Source: an uncultured Clostridia bacterium (lineage in GTDB: Bacteria > Bacillota > Clostridia > Oscillospirales > CAG-272). Taken from it: DNA of 37,282 nt. The notes below the pieces were generated by a model. The model ran no database searches. It was not told the DNA's origin and saw only the letters and a list, made by a program, of their open reading frames with translations. Below are positions 9,562 through 16,168 of this stretch, piece after piece. Every line of letters begins with the position of its first letter. The first letter of the stretch is position 1. Where the stretch lies: positions 66,139 to 103,420 of the forward strand of contig CANQMS010000004.1 of assembly GCA_947624995.1 (NCBI GenBank), in the 5' to 3' direction. The translations under genes and the position numbers were made by a program.

Positions 9562-9590
9562 ATTTTACCAAATTTCAGGTTGAAAAGCAA
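9562..9590 (-). promoter_or_regulatory. Possible promoter of the GH127 gene
   Basis: On the minus strand, -35 TTGCTT (9590-9585) and -10 TAAAAT (9567-9562) are separated by 17 bp and lie about 35 bp before the start codon. The -35 match is weak. Confidence 0.4.
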
Positions 9591-9673
9591 TATCGAATCC
9601 CACAAATCGCGAAAATTTTTAAGTGCCGCTCTCCGAAAAGAAAGCGATGCCTCGCAAAAAGCGATAAACGCGA

Positions 9674-9709
9674 CCGGGTGGGGCTTTTTCCCGAAAAAGC
9701 CCCACCCGG
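9674..9709 (-). terminator. Inverted repeat after thrC, probable terminator
   Basis: Perfect 16-bp stem (9674-9689 with 9694-9709) with the 4-nt loop cccg. It lies 25 bp beyond the thrC stop. On the minus strand the stem is followed by an interrupted T-rich stretch rather than a clean U run. A cleaner run of five T lies on the plus-strand side (9712-9716), where no gene needs it. Confidence 0.65.
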
Positions 9710-9733
9710 AATTTTTAAATTCTTCTGTCCTGA

Positions 9734-11233
9734 TCACCTGAGCCCGAGTATTTCTTCGACCGCCGTCTTCATGCCGGTCTTCTCCGTCACGCGCGTGTGG
9801 ACGACAGGCGCCGTCCTCAGCTCCGAGACGGCGGGCGGTATTTTGATGCCCGAGGTGCGCTCAAGCTCGTCTATCAGCTCGAAATCGTCCGTCGCCGCGT
9901 ATTTTTCACCCGTATTTTTTATAGCGGAAAGAACGCTGCGCGCGAACTTATAAGGACTCGCCGTCGAAGCGATGACGGTCGGTGTCGCGTCCCCTGTCGC
10001 CTCCCTGTACTTTCCGTAAACGCGCGAGGCGACGGCGGTGTGCGTGTCTATCACGTACCCGTCCGACTTCCATACGCGCGCTATCTCCTCCGCGACCTCG
10101 CCCTCGTCGGCGGCACCGCCGTAAAAGCCGGAAAGACCCGCGCGCTCGCCGCTGTCGATCGTATACGTTCCGAGCTCCGAGAGACCGCGCATATACGCGC
10201 TGTCCTTTGTCTCGTTCTCACCCGTAAGCTCGTATATGAGCCGCTCGAGGTTGCTTGAAACGAGGATATCCATCGATGGCGACGATGTCGTATAAAACGG
10301 TCTGTTTTTATTATAGACTCCGCTTTCGAAAAAGTCCGTTAAGACGCGGTTGTCGTTAGAGGCGCAGATCAGCTTCCCTATCGGCACGCCCATGCGCCCC
10401 GCGTAGTGCGCAGCAAGGATGTTGCCGAAATTTCCGGTCGGGACCGCGACGTTCATCGGCTCGCCGTCACCGAGCACCCCGCCAAGCAGGCGCGAATACG
10501 CCCAAACGTAATATACGATCTGCGGGACGAGCCGCCCGATATTGATAGAGTTTGCGGACGAGAACCGGAACCCGGCGCGGAGCATCCGCTCCCCGAGCTC
10601 CGCATCCGAGAATATCGCCTTGACGCCGCTCTGCGCGTCGTCAAAATTGCCGCGCACGCCGATGACGGACGTGTTTTTGCCGCGCTCGGTCACCATCTGC
10701 AATTCCTGAACGCGGGAAACGCTCCCCTTCGGATAGAACACGATGATGCGCGTTCCCGGCACATCCGCGAACCCCGCGAGCGCCGCCTTCCCCGTGTCGC
10801 CCGACGTCGCCGTCAGGATCACGATCTCTTCTTCGACACCGTTCTTGCGCGCCGCCGCCGTCATAAGTCTCGGCAGTATCGAGAGCGCCATGTCCTTGAA
10901 CGCGATCGTCTTCCCGTGGAACAGTTCGAGGTAGTACGCGCCCGCCGCGCGCCTCAATTCAACTATGTTTTCCGTGTCGAACTTCGAGTCGTATGCGCCG
11001 AGGCAGGCGGCTCGCAGCTCCTCCTCGGTAAAATCGGTCAGGAGCTGCCGCATCACGCGGTACGAGAGCTCGCGGTAGTCAAATTTCGCCGCTTCCGCCA
11101 TCGTAAAATCGAACCTCGGCAGCCTGTCCGGCACGTAGAGCCCTCCGTCCGGCGAAAGTCCGCGAAGTATCGCCTGTGACGCGGTCAGCTCCCCGCCGTG
11201 CCCGCGCGTGCTTTTATACATTATGTTCTCCAT
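9734..11233 (-). CDS. thrC: Threonine synthase
   Basis: PLP enzyme converting O-phosphohomoserine to threonine. It has 499 residues, matching the long type of threonine synthase found in many bacteria. The N-terminus STRGHGGELTASQAILRGLS is characteristic. The PLP-binding lysine is Lys113 in HGKTIAFKDMALS. The phosphate-binding region includes ILTATSGDTGKAALAGF, and SANSINIGRLVPQ and VPTGNFGNILA are further family motifs. The ATG at 11233 has GGGGAG 6 nt upstream, lying in the last codons of the preceding gene; only 3 nt separate that gene's stop from this start, so the two are translationally coupled. A hairpin follows the stop. Confidence 0.97.
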   Translation of the reverse strand: MENIMYKSTRGHGGELTASQAILRGLSPDGGLYVPDRLPRFDFTMAEAAKFDYRELSYRVMRQLLTDFTEEELRAACLGAYDSKFDTENIVELRRAAGAYYLELFHGKTIAFKDMALSILPRLMTAAARKNGVEEEIVILTATSGDTGKAALAGFADVPGTRIIVFYPKGSVSRVQELQMVTERGKNTSVIGVRGNFDDAQSGVKAIFSDAELGERMLRAGFRFSSANSINIGRLVPQIVYYVWAYSRLLGGVLGDGEPMNVAVPTGNFGNILAAHYAGRMGVPIGKLICASNDNRVLTDFFESGVYNKNRPFYTTSSPSMDILVSSNLERLIYELTGENETKDSAYMRGLSELGTYTIDSGERAGLSGFYGGAADEGEVAEEIARVWKSDGYVIDTHTAVASRVYGKYREATGDATPTVIASTASPYKFARSVLSAIKNTGEKYAATDDFELIDELERTSGIKIPPAVSELRTAPVVHTRVTEKTGMKTAVEEILGLR

Positions 11234-11236
11234 CTG

Positions 11237-11704
11237 TCACTCCCCGATAAATCTTTTGAAAAGGGTCTCCACGTCCTTCATAAATATGTCCGCCGCTTCC
11301 GCCTCGTCTGTGGTGTACCGCGCTATCCGGCGGAGCTGGCGCGTGCTGTCGTATATCACGTACGGCAAAACTTCATCCGCCGCCGTTCCCGAGAGGAGCA
11401 GCAGCCGATACGGCTCAGAGGACGCGTCCATCCGCTCCTTTATTTTGCCGAGCACCTCATCCGCCGCATCGCCGACGTGTATAAAGACGATGTCACACCC
11501 GCCCGAGAGCGGCGCGTCTGCGCCCGCGTCCGCGTCGATGTTCCCGGCGCGCATACCGTATCCGAGTTTTGCGGTGTCGGCTCCGAAATCTCCGATCCCC
11601 GCGCGCACGGTTCCGAGCTCGCCCATCGAGGCGAGCGCGTCCATATTCGGCGTATCCGCCTCACCGGTCGCCGCCCTGCCGCAGATCATAACGATGTATT
11701 TCAC
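11237..11704 (-). CDS. Shortened cofactor-independent phosphoglycerate mutase/homoserine kinase-like protein
   Basis: 155 residues from a GTG start. The N-terminus MKYIVMI followed by TPNMDALASMGELGTVRAG matches the start of the archaeal-type cofactor-independent phosphoglycerate mutase family (ApgM), some members of which sit in threonine operons. The last half (DIVFIHV, then LLLLSGTAADEVLPYVIYDS, then the run to FMKDVETLFKRFIGE) matches that family's C-terminus. Full-length members are about 400 residues, so the central region is absent. The metal-binding positions also look changed: GDGMAD near the N-terminus is ICGRAAT here, the usual LHVEAPDEAGH-like stretch is IHVGDAADEV, and the TPDH-like stretch is LSGTAAD. 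Catalysis by the usual two-metal mechanism therefore seems unlikely. The frame is open with its own promoter and feeds directly into thrC. Confidence 0.72.
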   Translation of the reverse strand: MKYIVMICGRAATGEADTPNMDALASMGELGTVRAGIGDFGADTAKLGYGMRAGNIDADAGADAPLSGGCDIVFIHVGDAADEVLGKIKERMDASSEPYRLLLLSGTAADEVLPYVIYDSTRQLRRIARYTTDEAEAADIFMKDVETLFKRFIGE

Positions 11705-11761
11705 GTTTTTGCAGCCGTCCTTTATCTGAATGCGCGGTCGGTGCCGTTATCGGTCGAAATT

Positions 11762-11790
11762 ATTTTACCATCTTTTATGACCGATTACAA
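11762..11790 (-). promoter_or_regulatory. Promoter of the ApgM-like/thrC pair
   Basis: Minus-strand -35 TTGTAA (11790-11785) and -10 TAAAAT (11767-11762) with a 17-bp spacer, about 55 bp before the GTG start. It lies directly downstream of the terminator that ends the previous minus-strand gene, so the pair is an independent transcription unit. Confidence 0.65.
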
Positions 11791-11801
11791 TACGCGATTC
11801 G

Positions 11802-11829
11802 GAAAAAAACCGCCCCCTGCCGGGGACGG
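11802..11829 (-). terminator. Intrinsic terminator after the DtxR-like regulator gene
   Basis: Read on the minus strand, an 8-bp GC-rich stem (one G-U pair) with loop GGCA is followed by a run of seven T (complement of 11803-11809). It ends transcription from the regulator gene before the thrC operon promoter. Confidence 0.8.
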
Positions 11830-11852
11830 CGTTATACAATACGACAAATAAA

Positions 11853-11883
11853 GCGGCGGGCAGCCATACGGTCCGCCCGCCGC
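11853..11883. repeat. GC-rich inverted repeat just after the regulator gene
   Basis: A 9-bp stem (11853-11861 with 11875-11883) with a 13-nt loop, 6 bp past the stop codon of the regulator gene. It has only a broken T stretch on the minus strand, so it may be a first, weak terminator or a 3'-end stabilising hairpin. Confidence 0.5.
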
Positions 11884-11889
11884 GAGTGA

Positions 11890-12261
11890 TCATTTTGTGT
11901 GCTCCGCGAGGTAGCGCTTCAGCGCGTCAAACGTCTCGTCGCTGATGACGTGCTCTATCTTGCACGCGTCCTCCGCGGCGACACGCTCGTCAACGCCGAG
12001 GCGGCAGAACGTGTCCGTCAGGACGCGGTGGCGCTCATACGTCTTTTCCGCCCGGCGCCGCCCCTCGTCCGTCAGCGTGATAAATCCGGACTCGTCGACC
12101 TCGATATATCCCCCTCGGCGGAGCAGCCCGACGGCGCGGCTGACGCTCGGCTTTGAATATCCCATATATTCGCCGACGTCTATCGAGCGCACGTTTTTCT
12201 TCTGCTCGGACAGGATATATATCGTCTCAAGATACATTTCGCCCGATTCCTGAAGCGTCAT
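11890..12261 (-). CDS. DtxR/MntR-family metal-dependent transcriptional regulator
   Basis: A 123-residue repressor. I start it at ATG 12261, with GGAGG 7 nt upstream; a longer frame to 12327 runs back through the promoter. The N-terminal winged helix (IDVGEYMGYSKPSVSRAVGLLRRGGYI) is followed by the metal-binding dimerisation domain. Predicted ligands are Met9, His78, Cys100, Glu103 and His104, in line with DtxR Met10, His79, Cys102, Glu105 and His106. Bacillus MntR instead has Asp at the first and Glu at the Cys position, so ligand chemistry points to iron-type rather than manganese-type sensing. The C-terminal SH3-like domain of DtxR is absent, giving MntR length. No transporter is adjacent, so its targets lie elsewhere. 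Confidence 0.9.
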   Translation of the reverse strand: MTLQESGEMYLETIYILSEQKKNVRSIDVGEYMGYSKPSVSRAVGLLRRGGYIEVDESGFITLTDEGRRRAEKTYERHRVLTDTFCRLGVDERVAAEDACKIEHVISDETFDALKRYLAEHTK

Positions 12262-12298
12262 GATACCGCCTCCGTGTTCCAGCCTTTGATTTGTATAT

Positions 12299-12327
12299 AT
12301 TGTACCACACAAAGGCGAAAATTGCAA
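12299..12327 (-). promoter_or_regulatory. Promoter of the DtxR-like regulator
   Basis: Minus-strand -35 TTGCAA (12327-12322) and -10 TACAAT (12304-12299) with a 17-bp spacer. The -10 lies 37 bp before the start codon. An imperfect TTTGT...ACAAA dyad overlaps the -10 and could be a self-regulatory operator, but I cannot match it to a known box. Confidence 0.65.
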
Positions 12328-12408
12328 GCGTTTTCGGCGTTATTTGCAGCGGGGCGTTCCCGTCCCATCCCGCATCCGACTTTACGGCGGACCGCGGGAA
12401 TATGTACC

Positions 12409-12876
12409 TTATTCCGCCCTGTTTTTGAGCAGGTCGCGGATCTCGGCGAGCAGCTCCGCCTCGGTCGGCGCCGGGGGCGCTGCGGGTGTCTCGGGCTCGG
12501 GCGCGGGCTCTTCTTCCTTCTTCTTCAGCTCCTCAGCCTTCTTCGCCGCCTTGTTGAATGCCTTCACGATCATAAAGCAGATAAAGGCAATTATGATGAA
12601 GTTGATGACCGCGGACAGGAGCGTGCCGAAGCCTATCGTAACGCCCGCGTCGACGACGGCGCCGGCCTCATCGTAAGTCGGCGCGACGACGACCCAGTTG
12701 AGCTTGTCGGTGAAGTCCGTACCGCCCGTGACAAGACCGATGAGCGGCATAAAGATGTTGTTTACAAGCGCGTTCGTTATCGCGCCGAAAGCCGTCGCGA
12801 TGATGACACCTATCGCCATGTCGATGACGTTTCCGCGGTTGATAAACGCCTTGAATTCGGAAATGAACTTTTTCAT
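12409..12876 (-). CDS. mscL: Large-conductance mechanosensitive channel
   Basis: A 155-residue homopentameric membrane channel that opens under extreme tension to release solutes during osmotic downshock. The N-terminal amphipathic helix MKKFISEFKAFINRGNVIDM leads into TM1 (about 17-45, with GVIIATAFGAITNALVNNIF forming the gate-lining helix). A periplasmic-type loop (about 50-85) follows, then TM2 (LLSAVINFIIIAFICFMIVKAF). The C-terminal tail has a Lys/Glu stretch, an Ala/Pro linker and the bundle-forming EAELLAEIRDLLKNR helix. The upstream GGGAGAGAGG is a good ribosome site. The length and all segments are normal. Confidence 0.97.
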   Translation of the reverse strand: MKKFISEFKAFINRGNVIDMAIGVIIATAFGAITNALVNNIFMPLIGLVTGGTDFTDKLNWVVVAPTYDEAGAVVDAGVTIGFGTLLSAVINFIIIAFICFMIVKAFNKAAKKAEELKKKEEEPAPEPETPAAPPAPTEAELLAEIRDLLKNRAE

Positions 12877-12949
12877 GTTTCCTCTCTCCCTGTGTTTCTT
12901 TTGTTTTGTTGTTTATAGCCTCATCCGCGTCGGGCGGATGTTTGACCCG

Positions 12950-13336
12950 TTATTTCGGCAGCCCCGCGACCGCGTCGCCGAATGCGGCGGCGAGCAGCTC
13001 CGAGATCCGGTCCGCCTCCCCGTCAATGTACAGCGCGCCGATCAGAGATTCAAACCCCGTCGCCCTGTGGTATTCGGCGGTGCTCGCGCTCTTCGGCGCC
13101 GTCACGTGCGCATTTCGCCCGCGGCGGAACAGGTCGCGTTCGCGCTCCGTGAGCATGTCCTCGACGTGTACAAACGCCTCGCTCTGCGAGCGCGCCGTCA
13201 CGAACGAGAGCGCCTCCGCATTGCACGCGGCAGGCGTCGTGACGCCGTGTTCGAGCAGCGTCTTTCTTACCCAGACCTCTATGACCGCGTCTCCGAGATA
13301 TGCGAGCGCCGCCCCGCCGAGCTCATCATGATGCAT
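12950..13336 (-). CDS. mrnC: Mini-ribonuclease III
   Basis: 128 residues from ATG 13336, with GAGGAG 8 nt upstream. The frame could run to 13567 but only through non-conserved sequence. It consists solely of the RNase III catalytic domain: LAYLGDAVIEVWVR holds the catalytic Asp (Asp16), RGRNAHVTAPKSAS is the Mini-III signature, and FESLIGALY holds the paired Glu (Glu96). There is no double-stranded RNA-binding domain. In Bacillus this enzyme matures 23S rRNA. It is often next to cysS and rlmB, but here it stands alone. A 7-bp hairpin (12922-12940) follows the stop without a clear U run. Confidence 0.95.
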   Translation of the reverse strand: MHHDELGGAALAYLGDAVIEVWVRKTLLEHGVTTPAACNAEALSFVTARSQSEAFVHVEDMLTERERDLFRRGRNAHVTAPKSASTAEYHRATGFESLIGALYIDGEADRISELLAAAFGDAVAGLPK

Positions 13337-13440
13337 AATAAAGACTCCTCTCAAAAAAACCGCGCCTGCATTTCGTCCGCTATTTAAGTATAACACATTA
13401 TTCCGGGAATTTCTACCCGTATCAAACTTTTTTTCGCGCA

Positions 13441-13470
13441 GTGACAGCCGGAGCTCCCCGGTCATATACT
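13441..13470 (+). promoter_or_regulatory. Strong promoter of the DUF11 gene
   Basis: -35 GTGACA (13441-13446) and -10 TATACT (13465-13470), each 5/6 to consensus, with an 18-bp spacer. A 6-bp GC stem with a GCGA tetraloop (13477-13492) follows immediately, at the predicted 5' end of the transcript. Confidence 0.75.
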
Positions 13471-13502
13471 GTGAATGCGGGGGCGACCCCGCAAGACGGA
13501 AC

Positions 13503-13535
13503 AAAAAATCGCCCTCGGAGGCGCGCCTCCGGGGC
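13503..13535 (-). terminator. Hairpin with U tract on the minus strand, antisense to the DUF11 leader
   Basis: A strong stem built on the 16-nt palindrome cggaggcgcgcctccg (13516-13531), extended by gccc/gggc. On the minus strand it is followed two bases later by six T (complement of 13503-13508), the form of an intrinsic terminator. No minus-strand gene precedes it; on the plus strand it lies just before the ribosome site of the DUF11 gene. Confidence 0.5.
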
Positions 13536-13553
13536 GGCGAAAGGAAAAAAGCT

Positions 13554-14408
13554 ATGGCACAGTTCACAAATCAGGCACAACTGTCGTATAACGGAACGGT
13601 CATAAACTCAAACATCACCGTCGGCGAATTCAGAGAGGAGCTCACCGCCGAAAAGCACGCCGTCACGGAAAATTACGTCGGGGGCGACGGGATCACGTAT
13701 GTCATCTCCGTCGTGAACACGGGGGATGCAGCCGAGGAGGGCGTCACCGTGACGGACGACCTCGGCTCGTATATCGCGGGCAGCTCGACCGTCTATCCGC
13801 TCACGTATATTCCCGGCTCGGCGACGTACTATCAAAACGGCGAGCTTCAGGCAGCGCCGAACGTAGTTTCCGCGGCGCCGCTGCGCATCACGGGGCTGAC
13901 CGTCCCGGCAGGCGGCAGCGTCATCCTCATATACAGGGCAACGGTAAACGAGTTCGCGCCGCCAGTCGCCGGCGGAACGGTCACGAACACCGCCGTCATC
14001 GACGGCGCGGGGATGACGTCTCCGATCACCGTGTCCGAAACGGTCTACGCCCTCGAGGGAGCGCGCCTTTCGATCGAAAAGACGCTCGCCCCGACAGTCA
14101 TTATCGGCAGCGGAGTGCTGACGTACACGCTCGCCATCCGCAATCTCGGTCCGTCACCGGCGACAGCCGCGGACAACATCGTCATAACCGACACGTTCAA
14201 CCCGATCCTACGCGGGATGACGGTGACGCTGGACGGCGCGCCGCTCCCCGCCTCGTCGTACACGTATTCGGAGGCGACGGGCGTTTTCCGCACCGTCGGC
14301 GGCAGGATAACGGTCCCGGCGGCGACTTACGCTCAGGATCCGTTCACCGGCGCGTGGACGGTGACCCCGGGGCTCACGACCGTAACCATCTCCGGCACAG
14401 TCGGATAA
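13554..14408 (+). CDS. DUF11-repeat beta-sandwich protein, no signal peptide
   Basis: 284 residues, ATG with AAAGGA 9 nt upstream. It is composed of two DUF11-type immunoglobulin-like repeats. The first is about 25-165 (ITYVISVVNTGDAAEEGVTV, then VTDDLG); the second is about 170-284 (LSIEKTLAPTVIIGSGVLTY, then ITDTFNP). The opening MAQFTNQAQLSYNGTVINSN is not a signal peptide, and there is no membrane segment, sorting motif or cysteine. Such folds are normally exported, so how this one reaches a surface, or whether it does, is open; a spore or coat role is only a guess. A strong promoter and a strong two-way terminator isolate it as a single-gene unit. Confidence 0.85.
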   Translation: MAQFTNQAQLSYNGTVINSNITVGEFREELTAEKHAVTENYVGGDGITYVISVVNTGDAAEEGVTVTDDLGSYIAGSSTVYPLTYIPGSATYYQNGELQAAPNVVSAAPLRITGLTVPAGGSVILIYRATVNEFAPPVAGGTVTNTAVIDGAGMTSPITVSETVYALEGARLSIEKTLAPTVIIGSGVLTYTLAIRNLGPSPATAADNIVITDTFNPILRGMTVTLDGAPLPASSYTYSEATGVFRTVGGRITVPAATYAQDPFTGAWTVTPGLTTVTISGTVG

Positions 14409-14413
14409 AAAAT

Positions 14414-14454
14414 CGCGAGAGACGAAAAACGCGTCTCTCGCGTTTTTTATTTTT
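14414..14454. terminator. Bidirectional intrinsic terminator
   Basis: Perfect 11-bp stem (14414-14424 with 14432-14442), then a T-rich run to 14454 on the plus strand. Six A before the stem (14407-14412) give a U tract on the minus strand. It separates the convergent DUF11 and sugar kinase genes. Confidence 0.93.
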
Positions 14455-14463
14455 ATAAGCGGC

Positions 14464-15324
14464 TTATTTTATAAGCGGCAGAAGCGAAGCCGGGTATTCG
14501 GGGACCGCGCCGAGCTGAGTCACGACATAGTCCGACAGCGCGACGGCGCGCGAAAGCGAGCGCTCGACGCCCGCGCCCGAGAGGTAGTTCACAAGGAAGC
14601 AAGCCGAGAACGAGTCTCCCGCGCCGACGGTCGAGACCGCGCGCGAGGTCGGGACGGGCGAGCGGTACACGCGCTCCGCCGCCGTCTCGAAGACGAGAGC
14701 GCCGTCCCGGTCGAGCGTCATTATGACGAGGCGCAGATTCGTGTACCGCTCCGAAAGCGCGCGGCACACATCCTCGCACCCGCCTCCGAGCCCGAAGACG
14801 CCCATCTCCTCGCGCGAGCACTTCAGCACCGTTGCGCGGCGCAAAGCCCGGTCGAGAAAAGCGTCCGTATAATAGCTCTGGCGTATATTCACATCGAAAA
14901 ATATCTCGGGAAACGGCAGCCGCAGCAGCGCCTCAAGCGTCGCCGCAGACGCCTCCCCGCGCGCGGCGAGCGAGCCGAAGTAAAACGCGTCGGCAGAGAC
15001 GTCCCCGTCCGGCATCGGTATCATATCGTAAGCGACGCCGCTCACGAGGTCATACGAGGGATGCCCGTCCGAGAGCGTCACGCGGCAGAACCCCGTCGGC
15101 GCGCCGACGCGCGCAACGTTTGTGACGTCGACCCCGTATGACTCCGCCGCCGTGAGCGCCGCATCCCCGAGCGCATCCCTGCCGACGGCGGATATCAGCC
15201 CGACGTCCGCGCCGAGCCGTGAGGCGTGCGCCGCGAAATTGAACGGCGCGCCGCCGATCGTTTTTTCCTCGCCGAATATGTCCCACAGTATCTCGCCGAA
15301 CACGGCGAGCTTTACCTTTTTCAT
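14464..15324 (-). CDS. PfkB-family carbohydrate kinase (fructokinase-like)
   Basis: A 286-residue ribokinase-fold sugar kinase. The N-terminal VFGEILWDIFGEEKTIGG and GGAPFNFAAHASRLGAD (PfkB signature 1, about residues 24-40) are typical of fructokinases. The C-terminal signature STVGAGDSFSACF contains the catalytic base Asp in GAGD and the anion hole. The ATG has GAGGTGAGG upstream, 4 bp after the stop of the isomerase gene, so the two are cotranscribed. If the isomerase makes D-fructose from D-mannose, this enzyme would give fructose 6-phosphate; if it makes D-xylulose from D-lyxose, it would be a xylulose kinase. The sequence motifs favour fructose, but substrate assignment within PfkB is uncertain. 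Confidence 0.9.
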   Translation of the reverse strand: MKKVKLAVFGEILWDIFGEEKTIGGAPFNFAAHASRLGADVGLISAVGRDALGDAALTAAESYGVDVTNVARVGAPTGFCRVTLSDGHPSYDLVSGVAYDMIPMPDGDVSADAFYFGSLAARGEASAATLEALLRLPFPEIFFDVNIRQSYYTDAFLDRALRRATVLKCSREEMGVFGLGGGCEDVCRALSERYTNLRLVIMTLDRDGALVFETAAERVYRSPVPTSRAVSTVGAGDSFSACFLVNYLSGAGVERSLSRAVALSDYVVTQLGAVPEYPASLLPLIK

Positions 15325-15328
15325 GTCC

Positions 15329-16009
15329 TCACCTCGCGCGCGGATATTCGAAGCAGAGCGGGTAGAGCGGCTCCTCGTCCTCCTCTACCGTCGGGAACCT
15401 GCCCTGCTCCTCGTAAAACCTGTTGTCGGTGTTGTCGTCGTTGACCATCGAGACCTCGCCTATCAAAACCTTTCCGGAGCCGCGCTCCGCCCAGAACGCG
15501 TGGTACTGCCTCGGCGGCAGCGTGATGCTCTCGCCCGGCATAAGGCGCAGCTTACACCCGGCGGGGACGGTCATGACCCTGCCGTCAAGCGTCACCGTGA
15601 CGTCCGTGTCGGCGAGCCCGTCGTCATCCGTCGCGTTATATACCTCGACGACGAGCACCCCGCCGCCGCGGTTGATTATATCCTCCATCTTGGAGTGGTG
15701 GAAATGCATCGGCGAATACTGATCCTCGTCGGAGATGAGGATCTTTTCGGCATATGTTTTTTTGCAGTTCGGGTCGGAGAGCGAGCCGTTCCGCAGCGTG
15801 AAAAGGAACAGCCCGATCTTTTCAAAGTCGCCGTGACCGTAGTCCGTTATATCCCAGCCGAGCATGTGATCGCGTATCTCGTCGTATTCGTGCCCGAGCC
15901 CCTCCCAGTCTTTGCGCGTAAAGAACGCGAACGGCGGGAGATGGAATCCCATTTGTGTGATAAAATCAAGGTTTTCCCGCATTATGCGGTTTATCTCCGA
16001 GCGTTTCAT
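15329..16009 (-). CDS. D-lyxose ketol-isomerase-like cupin
   Basis: 226 residues with the cupin fold of D-lyxose isomerases, which interconvert D-lyxose and D-xylulose and often also D-mannose and D-fructose. The metal site is read in SPMHFHHSKMEDIINRGGG (two His and the Glu) and the later His in PPRQYHAFW. The N-terminal MKRSEINRIMRENLDFITQMGF is characteristic of the family. The ATG has GAGGA upstream. It is the first gene of a two-gene operon with the PfkB kinase, a common isomerase plus kinase sugar-utilisation pair; no transporter is adjacent. Its promoter faces that of the pyridoxal kinase and shares its -35 region. Confidence 0.9.
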   Translation of the reverse strand: MKRSEINRIMRENLDFITQMGFHLPPFAFFTRKDWEGLGHEYDEIRDHMLGWDITDYGHGDFEKIGLFLFTLRNGSLSDPNCKKTYAEKILISDEDQYSPMHFHHSKMEDIINRGGGVLVVEVYNATDDDGLADTDVTVTLDGRVMTVPAGCKLRLMPGESITLPPRQYHAFWAERGSGKVLIGEVSMVNDDNTDNRFYEEQGRFPTVEEDEEPLYPLCFEYPRAR

Positions 16010-16048
16010 TTGTTTGTCCTCGCTTTTTATATTGTTCTGTCACGACAT

Positions 16049-16078
16049 ATTGTATCACAAAAAAATAGGTATTGACAA
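16049..16078 (-). promoter_or_regulatory. Promoter of the lyxose isomerase-kinase operon
   Basis: Minus-strand -35 TTGTCA (16078-16073) and -10 TACAAT (16054-16049) with an 18-bp spacer, both 5/6 to consensus. The -35 occupies nearly the same bases as the -35 of the divergent pyridoxal kinase promoter. Confidence 0.75.
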
Positions 16079-16100
16079 GAGGCTGAACGTGTGATATTAT
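16072..16100 (+). promoter_or_regulatory. Promoter of the pyridoxal kinase gene
   Basis: Consensus -35 TTGACA (16072-16077), 17-bp spacer, -10 TATTAT (16095-16100). The leader of about 60 nt contains two small GC hairpins (16126-16137 and 16140-16152). Confidence 0.85.
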
Positions 16101-16168
16101 ACTGAGAACCTATAAAATGGAAGAGGGGTCTTCACCCGCCGGGTTTTGCCCGCACATGAAAGGAAAAT

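Noticed and set aside
5876-9562. Long plus-strand frames (445 and 538 codons) opposite the GH127 gene
   Set aside because: They lie antisense to a gene with clear family motifs and read as Val/Arg/Leu-rich low-information protein. They are by-products of GC-rich codon use.
13337-13567. N-terminal extension of Mini-RNase III to 13567
   Set aside because: The extension crosses the divergent promoter and is not conserved-looking; ATG 13336 has a good ribosome site.
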